Shown here piece after piece: positions 44,208 through 56,579 of a stretch of 64,000 nucleotides of DNA. The stretch comes from Wurfbainia villosa (taxonomy: Eukaryota > Streptophyta > Magnoliopsida > Zingiberales > Zingiberaceae): the NCBI GenBank assembly GCA_025175895.1, contig CM046006.1:67724288-67788287 (forward strand). The letters run 5' to 3'. The translations under genes and the position numbers were made by a program. The notes beneath the pieces are model-generated. The model did not search any database and had not been told where the DNA came from. It worked only from the letters and a program-made list of their open reading frames with translations. How positions within the stretch are numbered: the stretch's first letter is position 1; every line of letters begins with the position of its first letter.

Positions 44208-45483
44208 GATCAATTTATTGACCTAGAAATACAAAACGAGCATATATGAGAAAATGATTTTAAAATGCATCAATATACATTTATAAATACCATTCATTTT
44301 TCGAATTTCAAAAACCCCAAAATCACTTCGGGAGATCGTAGGTCCATCTCCGAATGGGCTGATATCCATCATAGTTATGAACAACCTTGGAGAGAGTCCA
44401 ACAAGCCATTCATAACTACGACGATAGGTATCATCTATACCGATTGCATATCCCGTATATGCAACTATCACAATGTGCTATCAACTAATTGAATGTTCAC
44501 ACATACATCGGGTTGTTAACACATTAACAAGTATGCATCATATGCATAGCACCCAACTTCACCTCCCTTTACATCGACCTTGGAGAGAGTCCAACAAGCC
44601 GATACTCCAGGTTAAAGCCAACCCATTAATCAGGACATAGTTTTAATATGGTTAGAGCGCATTCAACCAATTAGCCCAGCTTGGAGAGAGTCCAACAACC
44701 AAAGCTAACGATTGACCTCTGACTCTTACCATATTAGTATTAAACTATTCCATGGTTTGAACATATTCAGGTTCGAGCCAAGCTTGGAGAGAGTCCAACA
44801 ACCCAAACAAGAAACAGAACTCTGGTTCTAACCATATTAATGGAAGGTGTAGGCTTTAATATTGATTAAGGATTTTTATGTCTCATCCTCTTTGCATGCA
44901 AATAACTATTATCTACATGGCATGACATACATGGCATACATCTACATGTCACGACACGCATGGCATAATGTTATGCATCTAATGCAATTACATGGCATAC
45001 AATTATGTCATGTATATAATTTCCTTATATGTCATAACTATTTATGGAAATAAAATATGTTTAAGATTTGATTCTCCAAATCAAATCATAATTAAATTAG
45101 GAAACAAATTTCCAAATCTAATCACATATTTTATTCATGGAATTATTTGATTAAGGAAAATCTATTTAGGAAACCAATTTCCTAAATCATTAAAACTACT
45201 TATGGAGATAAAATATTTTAAGATTTGATTTCCCAAATCAAATCATGATTAAATTAGGAAAAAAATTTCCAGAATCTAATCAAATATTTTATTTATGGAA
45301 AATATCAATTTCCATAAATACTTCCAACTTTCCAAAAGTGGAAGATTTCCATAAATACTTCTAGACTTTCCAAAATTGAAAAATTTCCATAAATACTTCT
45401 AAATTTCCAAAATTTAGAAAATTTCCAGAAATACATTATGACTATCGCAAAACCATTTTTACGATTATGTCGAAACACAACCT
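44208..45483 (-). other. Leader of element C, with two kinds of repeats, no gene
   Basis: 1.28 kb between gag and PBS. The left half has four copies of a 20-bp word (separate entry). The right half (45030-45430) is AT-rich, with repeats of TTTCCATAAATACTTCTA, and two copies of a longer block (45037-45170 and 45190-45310) sharing AAATATTTTA and AAGATTTGATT words. I see no coding frame. Confidence 0.7.
44385..44804 (-). repeat. Four dispersed copies of a 20-bp word in the C leader
   Basis: CTTGGAGAGAGTCCAACAA occurs at about 44386, 44579, 44680 and 44783. The word is perfectly kept while the sequence between differs, and spacing is about 193, 101 and 103 bp, so one copy may be missing from the first gap. 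On the element's strand it reads TTGTTGGACTCTCTCCAAG. Confidence 0.9.
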
Positions 45484-45498
45484 GGGCTCTGATACCAC
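45484..45498 (-). other. Primer-binding site of element C
   Basis: The - strand reads AGTGGTATCAGAGCC directly after the LTR end. Confidence 0.88.
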
Positions 45499-47683
45499 TG
45501 TTGGGTTTCCGGCACCGCGGCGTGTGTGTGTTCGATCATGTTTCGTAAACATGAGCACAGCGGAAGCAATTAAAAAATAATAAATCTATATTTATTACAA
45601 TGCACGCATGCATATTACAACAAGTGTAGACATAACCGTAAATTAAAATTTGCAATAAAAGAAAATTATCTACGTTATACCTTTCGTATGACGTGTAGCG
45701 GGAACGGCATCAACCGGAACGATCCTCGTAAGAATCGTCTCTATCCGTATCCATGCCGAGCTCCTCGGGATGACTTCGCTAAGTCACGAGCTTCGTCTTC
45801 GTACGGGTTACTAGCCTCGTGTTGAAGACGACGTGATCGAGAGATGATCACGATCCGAATCCAAATTCGGATCCAAAACGAGTTCTCAAAACTCGCTTCT
45901 CCGGAGAGGTATTCACAACCGCTTGACGAATCCTTCATCCTCCACTCAGAGGATTACCGGAGATCAAATCCCCGTAAGTTAGGCGCTATCGAGCACTAAC
46001 CGCCGCCCAAACGACGCTCCGACAACAAAGAAACAAGCTGTCCAGAAAAACTGGACAGCTTTTGGTGGAGGAATAGAGGCCGGCCAAGGAGAGATGGAAG
46101 CTCACCTTATCACCGAACCTAGAGGAGATCACCGGAGGGTCGCCGGAGGTTCACCGGCTGAAGCTTGGTCGCCGGCAACAAGTTGGAAGGCGGCACAAGG
46201 GGCTGGGCGGCGGCACACTAGGGTTGGCGCCGAAAACTCCTTCAAGGGGTGGGCGGCAACACCAAGGGCTAGGGTAGTGGATTAGGGTTTAAGCCCTATT
46301 TTATAGAGAACTAATTCTCTTAATGGTTAATGGATCATATCCATAAAGCCCGTTAACCCGCTCCATTAAGATAAGTTAAAATAAACCAAACCATGATGGT
46401 TTATTTTAAGTTAAAACGAACCGAACCAACCTTTGGTTCATTCGTTTAATATAAACCAAACCCTTTGGTTTATTCTCATCCATTGGATTAGAACCAAACC
46501 ATTTTGGTCCATCCATTATGTCTTCATAAGACACGGCCCATCCACGCTTCCATTGCGACTGAAACAATTTCATGCTCGCTTTATGTTTGGTCCAACCAAA
46601 TCTAGTTTCTCTCGGTCTGAGAATCCTATTCTCAAGCTCATTTTAAATCCTTTGGATTACGCTCGTTGTGCGTGTGACCAAATAGGTTCTCGGTTTATGT
46701 TGGCCGTCTATAATTAACCATTAATTATAGAACGATCATGAGTGGCACCTAGTAGTACATCATGATCCCCAATTAACCGAAAAGATCAACGGTTGATCCG
46801 ATAACTATTTCTCAAACCCTTCAAGAGCTCGAATGAATCGTGCCCCATTCCCTTCACTCATCTTATACCCACTTGGTTCGTGACATGGTCTATTGTGTCA
46901 CTTCACTAGGCCGACACGCCACACCTAGCCCAAGTGTCATTTCTCGCCCCACGGATTCTAGTTACTCCACATGTATCAAGAGTACTTTACTCTAAACATG
47001 TAATGCTTTGGCCAAAGACTTTAGTAACAATCCTGAGAGGCCATGGGTATACATCTCTCGCAAGGAGTGGTGAATCCTTTATAGGCTATTCAAACACCTT
47101 CGATCACTTCGACTTATACCCAATCATCCGGGTCCACATCTCCTCGGAGATGTTTGCTTAAGATGTCAAAGCATAAGTCTCCATGATCAAGATGACTTGA
47201 ATACCGCAAGTCAAAGGAACATCGCACTTAAGCCACAGTAAGAACTTCATTGACATATCTTTATATGCAGAGAACCATATGAAGTCTTACGGCTGGTCAC
47301 TCCAATGAACTAGTTACCATAACTAGCATCCACGATTAACTCCGGACATCACAATGTCTCCAGCCAGTGAGAATCAGCTGCTTGGATACACCAAGGAGTA
47401 TACTCGTGCTAGTCTCGAGAATTGATGGTGTCCAAATCCATCAATTCATCGACTAGGGATAATTCCGATACATCACAATTACACATGTAGAGATACTCAC
47501 TAGTTGTGATCCAATCACAAATTCTCTCATGCTGTGAATCGTATCGTGGACATTCAGTAAATGAGTTTAAGATCCAATTAAATACATTAAACATGTACAC
47601 TCAAATAGTGAATCTTCATTTATCATATAAATGGTTCATACATAAGGCGATTGCCTTAGGACATCTCTCATATATTACTAACA
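45499..47683 (-). repeat. C right LTR (5' LTR)
   Basis: TGTTGGGTTTCCGG to TACTAACA on the + strand. It lacks a 13-bp CACACAACACA-type stretch near 45600 that the left LTR has. TATA box 46294-46308, hairpin 46035-46061. Confidence 0.92.
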
Positions 47684-49683
47684 AATACAAAAGAACATTA
47701 ATCAAAATAAACAAGATTATACCTCTTGTTATACCTCTTGATCTTCTATTGTATGTCCTCTTTCCTTTTGGACGTCGTGTGGGCGACGATCTACCAAAAG
47801 TTAAAGCCTCCTAGATCATCAATCTTCCTTTCCTTGTTCACTAGGAACAAAGGAAGATCCTAAAACAAAACTCATCTTCCTTTCTAGAACCGGCCACCAA
47901 GTCAATAAACTCGATGTTGCCGTTGGCCAAGGAAGATCAAATGGAGTATGGAAACCAACCAAAAGAGAAACAACAAGGGCATGGGCGCCGGCCAACACTT
48001 GGAGAAAGGAAAGGAAAACAATCCTCCTCCTTGTTGCCGCCCAAACCCTAGACAAAGCTCTCCCAATTTCCGGCCATGGATGAAGGGAAGGAGAATAGGT
48101 TGAGCTCCGGCCAAGGTAGAGGGAACAAGGATAGTGGCCGGCCAACACTTAGAAGGAAGAAGAAAAGGATCTTCATCTTCTTGTTGCCGCCCACCCTAAT
48201 CCCAAAACCCTAACCCTAGCCGCCCAACCCCAATCCTATCCCAACTAGGATTTGATTGCCGCCCAAGGGAAGCTATCCTAATGCCATCCAACCTAAGTCA
48301 TAGAAGGAAGGGAGAAGCTTGAGCGTCGGCCAAACCAATGAGGAAGGAGGAAGAAGGGTTGCCGCCCACCATTGTGAACCAAACCCTAACCCTAGCCTCC
48401 TCCTATTTCTTGCCGCCCAAGCCACCTTATCTCAATTAGGTTTTTCCATCTACTTTGCCGCCCAAGCCTAAGCCCATATATATAGAGTTAGGTTTAGGCC
48501 TTGGTTTAATCTCCTCCATTGGATCTAGGGTTTTAATCTCAACCGTCGGTTCTAGAGATTTAATCTCCACCATCGGTTCTAGAGATTTAATCTCAACCGT
48601 CGGATCAAGAGATTTAATCTCAACCGTCGGATCAAGAGATTTAATCCCAACCGTCGGATCAAGAGATTTAATCTCAACCGTCGGATCTAGAGATTTAATC
48701 TCAACCGTCGGATCTAGAGATTTGATCTCAACCGTCAGTTCTAGAGTTTTGTTTTCCATCATTGGATCTAGACTTCATGAAGTGTTAATAGGCTACAATA
48801 GAGACCATGAGGAGGAGTTGGATCTTGGCCACCCGATGGATCGGAACAACACAAACTTGATCCATCAATGATGTTCCATTCCACTAGAGGATCATCATTG
48901 AACTACCTCACCAACCCCCATAAATTAATATGGGCTCCATATATTATTTGTACATCCATCTCCCCATGTTTAAGATATCGAATGTCCGTCAATTGATTGA
49001 TTTACTGACCATCAATCAATTAACATCTAACTCCTCGAGTAGTACCACTCAACCTTATCATCATGTTGACTAAGTCAACCTGCAGGGTTTACATGATGAA
49101 CCTTATGAGCTCCTCAAGGGGACATCATCAACCTAATATATAGGACACGGTTTCCTCCTATAATCAACGGCACACCATGTAAATAATATCATTTCCAAAC
49201 TTACCGGGCATATTGATTTAATCCATAGAAATCTCACCCTTTGGTAAATCAAAGAAATAAATACTAAGTACATGTGCCCATTATTATATCGGGATTAAGA
49301 GCATGTACAACATAATATCCGAGGTCCGATTCAATTATGCAGTCAGCAATAAATTGAATCACCTCTATGTCGGTCCTGCTCAATACACCTAAGTGTACTA
49401 GTGTAACTCTATGTTCAAGACAAAACAATACCAAGCTACACTACAACCATGCCAATGGTTTGTCCAAAATCATCTTGGTTGTGAGCCTCTACTTATACTA
49501 TACAAGGGACTGATAACATGATCTTCTGTGCCACACCCAAGCACCATGTTATCTACAGTGTAAAGTATTAGACAATATGCACACATATAATAAATATAAA
49601 GTGCCAACAATGATCATGTGATTCTTATTTCAAAATAAAAATGTTTATACAAAAGAGCTAGGCTTTCAGTATACATCCCAACA
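47684..49683 (-). repeat. B left LTR (3' LTR), second piece
   Basis: It starts with the second AATAC copy of C's target duplication and ends ACATCCCAACA before B's PPT. It holds a 26-bp array at 48520-48760 (CTCAACCGTCGGATCAAGAG type, about nine units) and a TATA box near 48473-48486 (ATATATATAGAG). Confidence 0.9.
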
Positions 49684-49698
49684 ATCTCCTACTTATAC
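49684..49698 (-). other. Polypurine tract of element B
   Basis: The - strand reads GTATAAGTAGGAGAT, one change (G to A) from the AGTGGGAGAT tract of A and D. Confidence 0.83.
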
Positions 49699-49809
49699 TA
49701 AAAGACTATGCTGTCATCATACTGCCATACATCTGATTCCCCTTCCCTCCACATGCCTATCAAAGCTCTCGCCAGAAGGGCCTTGTGAAAGGGTCTACCA
49801 AGTCATCCT

Positions 49810-50995
49810 CTGATGCAATCTAGGCAACAGAAACTTCTACCTCCTTTACGATTTCTCGTATCAGGTGGTACTTGCGCTCTATGTGTTTACTAGCCTTATG
49901 GGCTCGTGGTTCCTTCGAGTTTGCAACTGCACCATTATTATCACAATAAATTGTGATAGTTCTGGGCAAACCAAGAATCACATCCAAGTCCATCAGGAAG
50001 TTCCTAAGCCACACAGCTTCTTTGGCCGCCTTAGAGGTTGCCACATACTCAGCTTCCATGGTAGAGTCCACCACGCATTTCTACTTGACACTCCTCCATA
50101 CAATGGCTCCACCTCCCAAAGTAAATACAAAACCTGAGGTAGACTTACTGTTATCCCTATCAGATTGGAAGTTGGAATCCGTGTAATCCACAGGGAATAA
50201 TTGGTCTGCCCGGTAAACTAGCATATAATCCCTAGTTCTTCTTAGGCACAACAATATATGCTTTACCGCAGTCCAATGTCCCTGTCCTGGATTACTCTAA
50301 TATCTGCTGGCCATGCCCATGGCAAAGCAGATATCTGGTCTCGTACATAGCATAGCATACATTAGGCTTCCTACCGCCGAAGCATAAGGAACTGCCTATA
50401 TCTCCTCTATCTTTTCAGATGATCTAGGATATATCTCCTTTAGATAAAGGAACTCCATGCCTGAAAGGTAGCAAACCCTTCTTGGAGTATTGCATGCTAA
50501 AACGATCCAAAATCATGTCTATGTATGAAGCTTGGGATAAGCACAACATCCTTTTCCTGCGATCCTTATAACCTTGATCCCAAGGATGTGTCCTGCTTCT
50601 CCCAAGTCCTTCATATCTAACCGTTTGGACAATCATACTCTTACGTCTGATAACACTTCGATGTTGTTGTCATCTATGTATAGTACAAAAATACCACTAC
50701 GTTTCCGTCACATTTCTTGTATACACAAGACTCATCCAAACTTTGAATAAATCCATAAGACTGATTTCCCTCCTCAAAGCGGATGTTCCAAGACCTCGAA
50801 GCTTGCTTCAATCCATAAATGGACCGATTAAGCTTACATACAAGATGCTCTTTGCCTTTAGCAATGAATCTCTCTGGTCGCTTCATGTAGATGTTTTCCT
50901 CAAGACTTCCATTAAGGAAAGATGTCTTGACATCCATCTGCCACACCTCATAATCCATATGAGCTGCTATGCATAAGAGCTCTCAGACCTGACTT
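49810..50995 (-). pseudogene. B reverse transcriptase and RNase H, broken
   Basis: The RT piece at 50958-50674 has MDVKTSFLNGSLEENIYMKR and SIYGLKQASRSWN, then YIDD (50669-50680) followed at once by NNIEVL: the six residues that normally follow (ILLVGN in D) are deleted in frame. The front third of RT, before MDYEVWQMD, is missing, as 50995 jumps to the linker. RNase H parts at 50636-50424 and 50074-49820 show SQASYIDMI, MEAEYVATSKAAKEAV and IYCDNNGAV. The RKKRMLCLSQ segment is present (unlike in A) apart from a 1-nt gap. Confidence 0.82.
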
Positions 50996-51788
50996 GAATC
51001 CATAGATTCAATCTCAGTATTCATTGTACTTTGCCAAGATGTTGCATCTATATCTTGGAATGCCTTGTCGTATTTTCAGGGATCAGGTTCATGTTCGCCA
51101 AGGACCAAATCAGAAGATTCTCCCAAGAACATGAATCTATCAGGCTGACTCACAACCCTTCCACTATGACGAGGTATCACCTGTGTATCCTCTGTGACAC
51201 GCGGTGCAGTGACATGTGGTATGTCCTCTTGTACCGGCAGTACTAAAGAAGTGACTTCCCTTTTAACTCCTCCAGAACAATTTTATCCTTGGGCTTGTGG
51301 CTCATCACATATTCTTCCTTTAGAAATCTGGCGTTCGTGTTAACGATCACCCTCTGATCTCTAGGACTATAAAATAATCCACCCTTCGTTCCCTTGGGAT
51401 AGCCAATGAACATGCGTACTTCTGTACGAGGTTCCAACTTACCAGTATCTGCCTTCAGCACATGTGCTGGACTCCAATATCTGAATATGTCTTAGACTAG
51501 GCTTTCTCCCAGTCCACAATTCTGTGGGAGTAGAAGGCACTGATTTAGATGGAACCATGTTCAGAATGTATACCGTCATATCTAGAGCATATCCCCAGAA
51601 CGAATCTGGCAAGTCAGAATAACTCATCATCAATCTAACCATCTCCATAAGAGTCCTATTCCTTCTCTTTGCTATACCGTTCTGCTAGGGTGTGCCAGGT
51701 GCAGACAATTGGGATTAAATCCTAACCTCTGATAAGTAGTTCCTAAACTCTCCCAAGAGGTACTTACCACCACGATCAGATCGTAGTG
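50996..51788 (-). pseudogene. B integrase C-terminal part and linker
   Basis: Pieces at 51648-51439 (MEMVRLMMSYSDLPDSFWGY, LWTGRKPSLRHI) and 51461-51243 (GGLFYSPRDQRVIVNTNARF). The PQQNGV box near 51690 has a stop in it. It is collinear with unit 1 of A. Confidence 0.8.
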
Positions 51789-52855
51789 TCATCTTGAATA
51801 ATTGTCTATGAAAAAGATGAAATATTCAAAACTACCTCTTGCCTGGATAGACATAGGACCATACGAATCAGAATGAACCAATTCCAACACATCTTTGGAT
51901 CTATACCCCTTGGCCTTGAAAGGCCTCTTGGTCATCTTACCCTCCAAGCAAGATTCGCAGGTTGGGAGATCCTCCACCACTAATGAACCCAAAGGTCCAT
52001 CAGCTATCAACCTTTGAATTCTGCTTAGGTTAATATGACCAAGCCTAAGATCCCAAAGATATGTTTGGTTCATCTTCGAAGGTTCTTTTCTCTTATCGGA
52101 ATTAGAAGATGAGTTATTAACTTCTATTTGCATCGTGGGAGCTTGTGGTTCAAGTTATAAATTTCCTATCTATGTACCTGAATAGATAATGTCCCTATTC
52201 CTTTTATAACAAATCTGTCATTAAAAGGAATAGATTATCCATCCATAATTTAGAAACCGAAAGCAATTCTTTCTAAATTAAGGTACATAAAGAAAATTCT
52301 TAAGAACCAAAAACTTTATTTTTCTCAAAAGATAAATAAAACATCTCCCACTGCAATAGCCGCCATCTTCATGACATTGCCCAAGTAAATGGTAATATCC
52401 CCTTTAGCTAGTCGTCGGGTTTCCTGGAACCCCTGCAAAGTATTGCAAACATGATTAGTCGCTCCCATACCTACTCACCAGGTGCCGGTAGATAAGACCG
52501 CTAATCATGTTTCAACGAATAGCTCAAAGAATATATCTTTGTTCTTCTTTGGATTGGGACAGTCTTTCTTCCAATGTCCATCCTGCTAGTAAGTGAAGTA
52601 CTTGCCTTTCGGCTTCTTCACTCCTCCCTGAGATCCTCCCACCACATTTGCTCCACCTTGTTTCTCCTTCTTCTTGCCTTTCGGCTTAGAAGTAGAAAAC
52701 ATTTTGAGCAACCATGGCTCGAGGACATTCTTCGAAGAGTGCATACTTGTACTCCTTAGCAGATAAGACAATATCTAGATTCTTTTCCAATCAACATTAT
52801 TTGGGTACAGTAAGTTTATTTCCTTTAGTATCACAACAATTGGACTGAAAGTCAT
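51789..52855 (-). pseudogene. B gag, protease and integrase core, with shared deletions
   Basis: The frame 52133-51789 contains LRLGHINLSRIQRLIADGPL, CESCLEGKM, LVHSDSYGPM (first Asp kept, Leu-Cys changed) and FIDNYSR (the second Asp of the usual DDYSR is Asn here). The same segment after YSR is missing as in A, a few bases larger (net about 93 bp against D). Gag starts near 52855, has the same ~430-bp deletion as A, and the zinc knuckle Cys residues have become Tyr. The protease site reads VGMGA instead of VDTGA, so its catalytic Asp is gone. Confidence 0.78.
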
Positions 52856-53900
52856 TTTGAAAATCCTAAGAATCACATAGATCATTACTTTAGATTTCAA
52901 ATATTATTAATTCCTCAAAACAATAAAATTCCGAAATCAACCAACACCTCAAAACACCGAGAATATCGCATGCCACGCTGTGTGGACGTATACGAATTCT
53001 ACATTTGTAAGAGGAGGTTTTACCCATTAATTTTATTATCTTGTCAACCTTACTTTTTGACAAATAAAATTAATAGTTGGTTCCTCTTTGGCCCTACAAA
53101 TAAAAGCAGTGACTCCGATGGGGAGGATACCTTTATTTGCATCTAAGTGTGCACCATTACACGATACTAAGGGAATTATTTCGGATTATGTGCCTTACCG
53201 CTGTGGAAGTACACACGCTCCTAGATAATTTCCTATAACCATTATTTGACCTAGTGATCCGCAAATAAACTCATCTGCAGGGAAGAAGGCACTCAGAGCC
53301 GACACGCAAGTTTGTTGCATCACACGTCAAATTGTAATGGAGGCTATGGGAATTAATTAAAATATCCCTCTCCCACTTAGTAAATTGAAAATGAGGAATT
53401 TTCAAGCACACACAACATGCATATAAAACAAATCAGCAATAAATATGGAAAAAACAGAATTTTTCCAACTATTATGGCATTGTTCTCCAATATGCATCCC
53501 GCCGTGTCGCCACCTCGTCCGCTCCACCTTTTCCATGTGCAAGCCACATAAAGAGATCCGAGCCGAGATATATTATTTTAATTTACATCCATCGATCCTA
53601 TACTCCACGAAGGAGTGTACAAATGCTCTAGATCGAAAGTAAACTAAAATGAGCGGCTAAACAATGTCGTATTTAATTACAAAAATTAAATACTAATCTA
53701 GCCTCGTCAACCCCGAGGATTCAAATAATAAATATTTACACACATACAATCACATACACACATATGGTCATAATAGTCGGATCTTACGCCTGCAACCAAA
53801 GAGTTAAACTATGCATATCCTACTATTATCCGGCACATATAATATATGAAAAAGTGCATAAAAATAACCGAATCCAAAACACACAAAACCGAAAACCGTG
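52856..53900 (-). other. Leader of element B, no gene
   Basis: About 1 kb of untranslated leader, matching the leaders of A and D, with the GATGGGGAGGATA word near 53117. No coding support. Confidence 0.7.
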
Positions 53901-53914
53901 GCTCTGATACCAAT
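53900..53914 (-). other. Primer-binding site of element B
   Basis: The - strand reads ATTGGTATCAGAGCC, directly after the LTR end CCAACA. Confidence 0.9.
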
Positions 53915-56285
53915 TGTTGGAAATCATGCTCGCTAAGAGGCTCATTGGCTCCCCGTCCCCAGATTAAAATTTTCACTAATGAAAACTAATCCAGATGGGA
54001 TGAGTTTCCTAAGCACAACCAATTCGTCATCGTGCTAACAACTTGAGCGATCGCTTGAACAAACTAGTTGTTCAAGCAACACAACTCTTCTAGTTGGTTA
54101 GCCGCGGAAGAGACGACGGACGGATCGCCGGTTTTTGTGTTTCTTATCGGGGTCCATGATTATACAAATACATACAAATGTAAACTAGTATAATCAACAC
54201 ATACATAAAGTAAGCATCCACACAAAACATGCATATAATCGAAAAGCAATTATAAACATAATACAAAAGAACATTAATCAAAATAAACAAGATTATACCT
54301 CTTGTTATACCTCTTGATCTTCTATTGTATGTCCTCCCTCCTTTTGGACGTCGTGTGGGCGATGATCTACCAAAAGTTGAAGCCTCCTAGATCATCAATC
54401 TTCCTTTCCTTGTTCACTAGGAACAAAGGAAGATCCTAAAACAAAACTCATCTTCCTTTCTAGAACCGGCCACCAAGTCATTAAACTCGATGTTGCCGCC
54501 GGCCAAGGAAGATCAAATGGAGTATGGAAACCAACCAAAAGAGAAACAACAAGGGCATGGGCGCTGGCCAACACTTGGAGAAAGGAAAGGAAAACAATCC
54601 TCCTCCTTGTTGCCGCCCAAACCCTAGACAAAGCTCTCCCAATTTCCGGCCATGGATGAAGGGAAGGAGAATAGGTTGAGCTCCGGCCAAGGTAGAGGGA
54701 ACAAGGATAGTGGCCGGCCAACACTTAGAAGGAAGAATAAAAGGATCTTCATCTTCTTGTTGCCGCCCACCCTAATCCCAAAACCCTAACTCTAGCCGCC
54801 CAACCCCAATCCTATCCCAACTAGGATTTGATTGCCGCCCAAGGGAAGCTATCCTAATGCCATCCAACCTAAGCCATAAAAGGAAGGGAGAAGCTTGGGC
54901 GCCGGACAAACCAATGAGGAAGGAGGAAGAAGGGTTGCCGCCCACCATTGTGAACCAAACCCTAACCCTAGCCTCCTCCTATTTCTTGCCGCCCAAGCCA
55001 CCTTATCTCAATTAGGTTTTTCCATCTACTTTGCCGCCCAAGCCTAAGCCCATATATATAGAGTTAGGTTTAGGCCTTGGTTTAATCTCCTCCATTGAAT
55101 CTAGGGTTTTAATCTCAACCGTCAGTTCTAGAGATTTAATCTCCACCGTCGGTTCTAGAGATTTAATCTCCACCGTCGGTTCTAGAGATTTAATCCCAAC
55201 CGTCGGATCAAGAGATTTAATCTCAACCGTCGGATCAAGAGATTTAATCCCAATCGTCGGATCAAGAGATTTAATCTAAACCGTCGGATCTAGAGATTTA
55301 ATCTCAACCGTCGGATCTAGAGATTTGATCTCAACCGTCGGTTCTAGAGTTTTGTTTTCCATCATTGGATCTAGACTTCATGAAGTGTTAATAGGCTACA
55401 ATAGGGACCATGAGGAGGAGTTGGATCTTGGCCACCCAATGGATCGGAACCACACAAACTTGATCCATCAATGATGTTCCATTCCACTAGAGGATCATCA
55501 TTGAACTACCTCACCAACCCCCATAAATTAATATGGGTTCCATATATTATTTGTACATCCATCTCCCCGTGTTTAAGATATCGAATGTCTGTCAATTGAT
55601 TGATTTACTGACCATCAATCAATTAACATCTTACTCCTCGAGTAGTACCACACAGCCTTATCATCATGTTGACTAAGTCAACCTGCAGGGTTTACATGAT
55701 GAACCTTATGAGCTCCTCAAGGGGACATCATCAACTAATATATAGGACACGGTTTCCTCCTATAATCAACGACACACCATGTAAATAATATCATTTCCCA
55801 ACTTACCGGGCATATTGATTTAATCCATAGAAATCTCACCCTTTGGTAAATCAAAGAAATAAATACTAAGTACATGTGCCCGTTATTATATCGGGATTAA
55901 GAGCATGTACAACATAATATCCGAGGTCCGATTTAATTATGTAGTCAGCAATAAATTGAATCACCTATATGTCGGTCCTGCTCAATACACCTAAGTGTAC
56001 TAGTGTAACTCTATGTTCAAGACAAAACAATACCAAGCTACACTACAACCATGCCAATGGTTTGTCCAAAACCATCTTGGTTGTGAGCCACTACTTATAC
56101 TCTACAAGGGACTGATAACATGATCTTCTATGCCACACCCAAGCACCATGTTATCTATAGTGTAAAGTATTAGACAATATGTACACATATAATAAATATA
56201 AAGTGCAAACAATGATCATGTGATTCTTATTTCAAAATAAAAATGTTCATACAAAAGAGCTAGGCTTTCAGTATACATCCCAACA
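53915..56285 (-). repeat. B right LTR (5' LTR)
   Basis: TGTTGGAAATCATGC to CATCCCAACA on the + strand, about 2,371 bp. It shows C's target site uninterrupted (CATAATACAAAAG near 54258). It has the 26-bp array at 55085-55365, with about ten units and small differences in order from the left LTR, and a TATA box near 55050-55062. Confidence 0.92.
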
Positions 56286-56442
56286 ATCTCCCGTGTGACA
56301 CCATAAACCATGTTATCTACAATGTAAAGTATTAGACAATATTGCATAACCATAAAAATATACAAACAATGATCATGTGATTTTTATTTCAAAAATAAAG
56401 ATGTTTATAGAAAAGATAGATTTTTCAGTATACATCTCTATA
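56286..56442 (-). repeat. LTR2 of array A, right piece
   Basis: It resumes with ATCTCCCGTGTGACACC, as in LTR1 and LTR3, and ends ACATCTCTATA before unit 2's PPT (56443-56457). The terminal CA has decayed to TA, as in LTR1. Confidence 0.9.
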
Positions 56443-56579
56443 ATCTCCCACTTATACTAGAAGACTATGTTGTCCTCATACTGCCATACATCTGATTCCC
56501 CTTCCCTCCACATGCCTATCAAAGCTCTCGCTAGAAGGTCCTTAGTGAAAAGGTCTACCAGGTCATCCTCTGATGCAAT

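Larger units (their letters stand above)
38170..47683 (-). mobile_element. Element C: Ty1/copia inserted in the B LTR
   Basis: LTRs 38170-40357 and 45499-47683 (about 2,188 and 2,185 bp), internal 40358-45498, PBS at right and PPT at left, so - strand. Target duplication AATAT (38165-38169) against AATAC (47684-47688); the uninterrupted B right LTR has AATAC. It belongs to a different copia family from A, B and D (protease motif DTGCGSHIC, gag start MTSLNLRTIL). It is the innermost insertion and keeps an intact integrase frame. Confidence 0.93.
37820..56285 (-). mobile_element. Element B: Ty1/copia inserted in LTR2 of array A
   Basis: LTRs at 37820-38169 plus 47689-49683 (split by C) and 53915-56285, internal region 49684-53914. 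Perfect duplication ATCTC (37815-37819 and 56286-56290). It is related to A and D, and shares with A the gag and integrase deletions. Its pol is more damaged than A's. As it sits inside A's LTR2, it arrived after A. Confidence 0.92.

Noticed and set aside
48455..48871. Repeat protein with ISTVGSRDL units (also 55031-55279)
   Set aside because: Direct translation of the 26-bp tandem DNA array in B's LTR. A 26-bp unit read three times gives 78 bp, so the pattern recurs by chance of phase; no protein role is supported.
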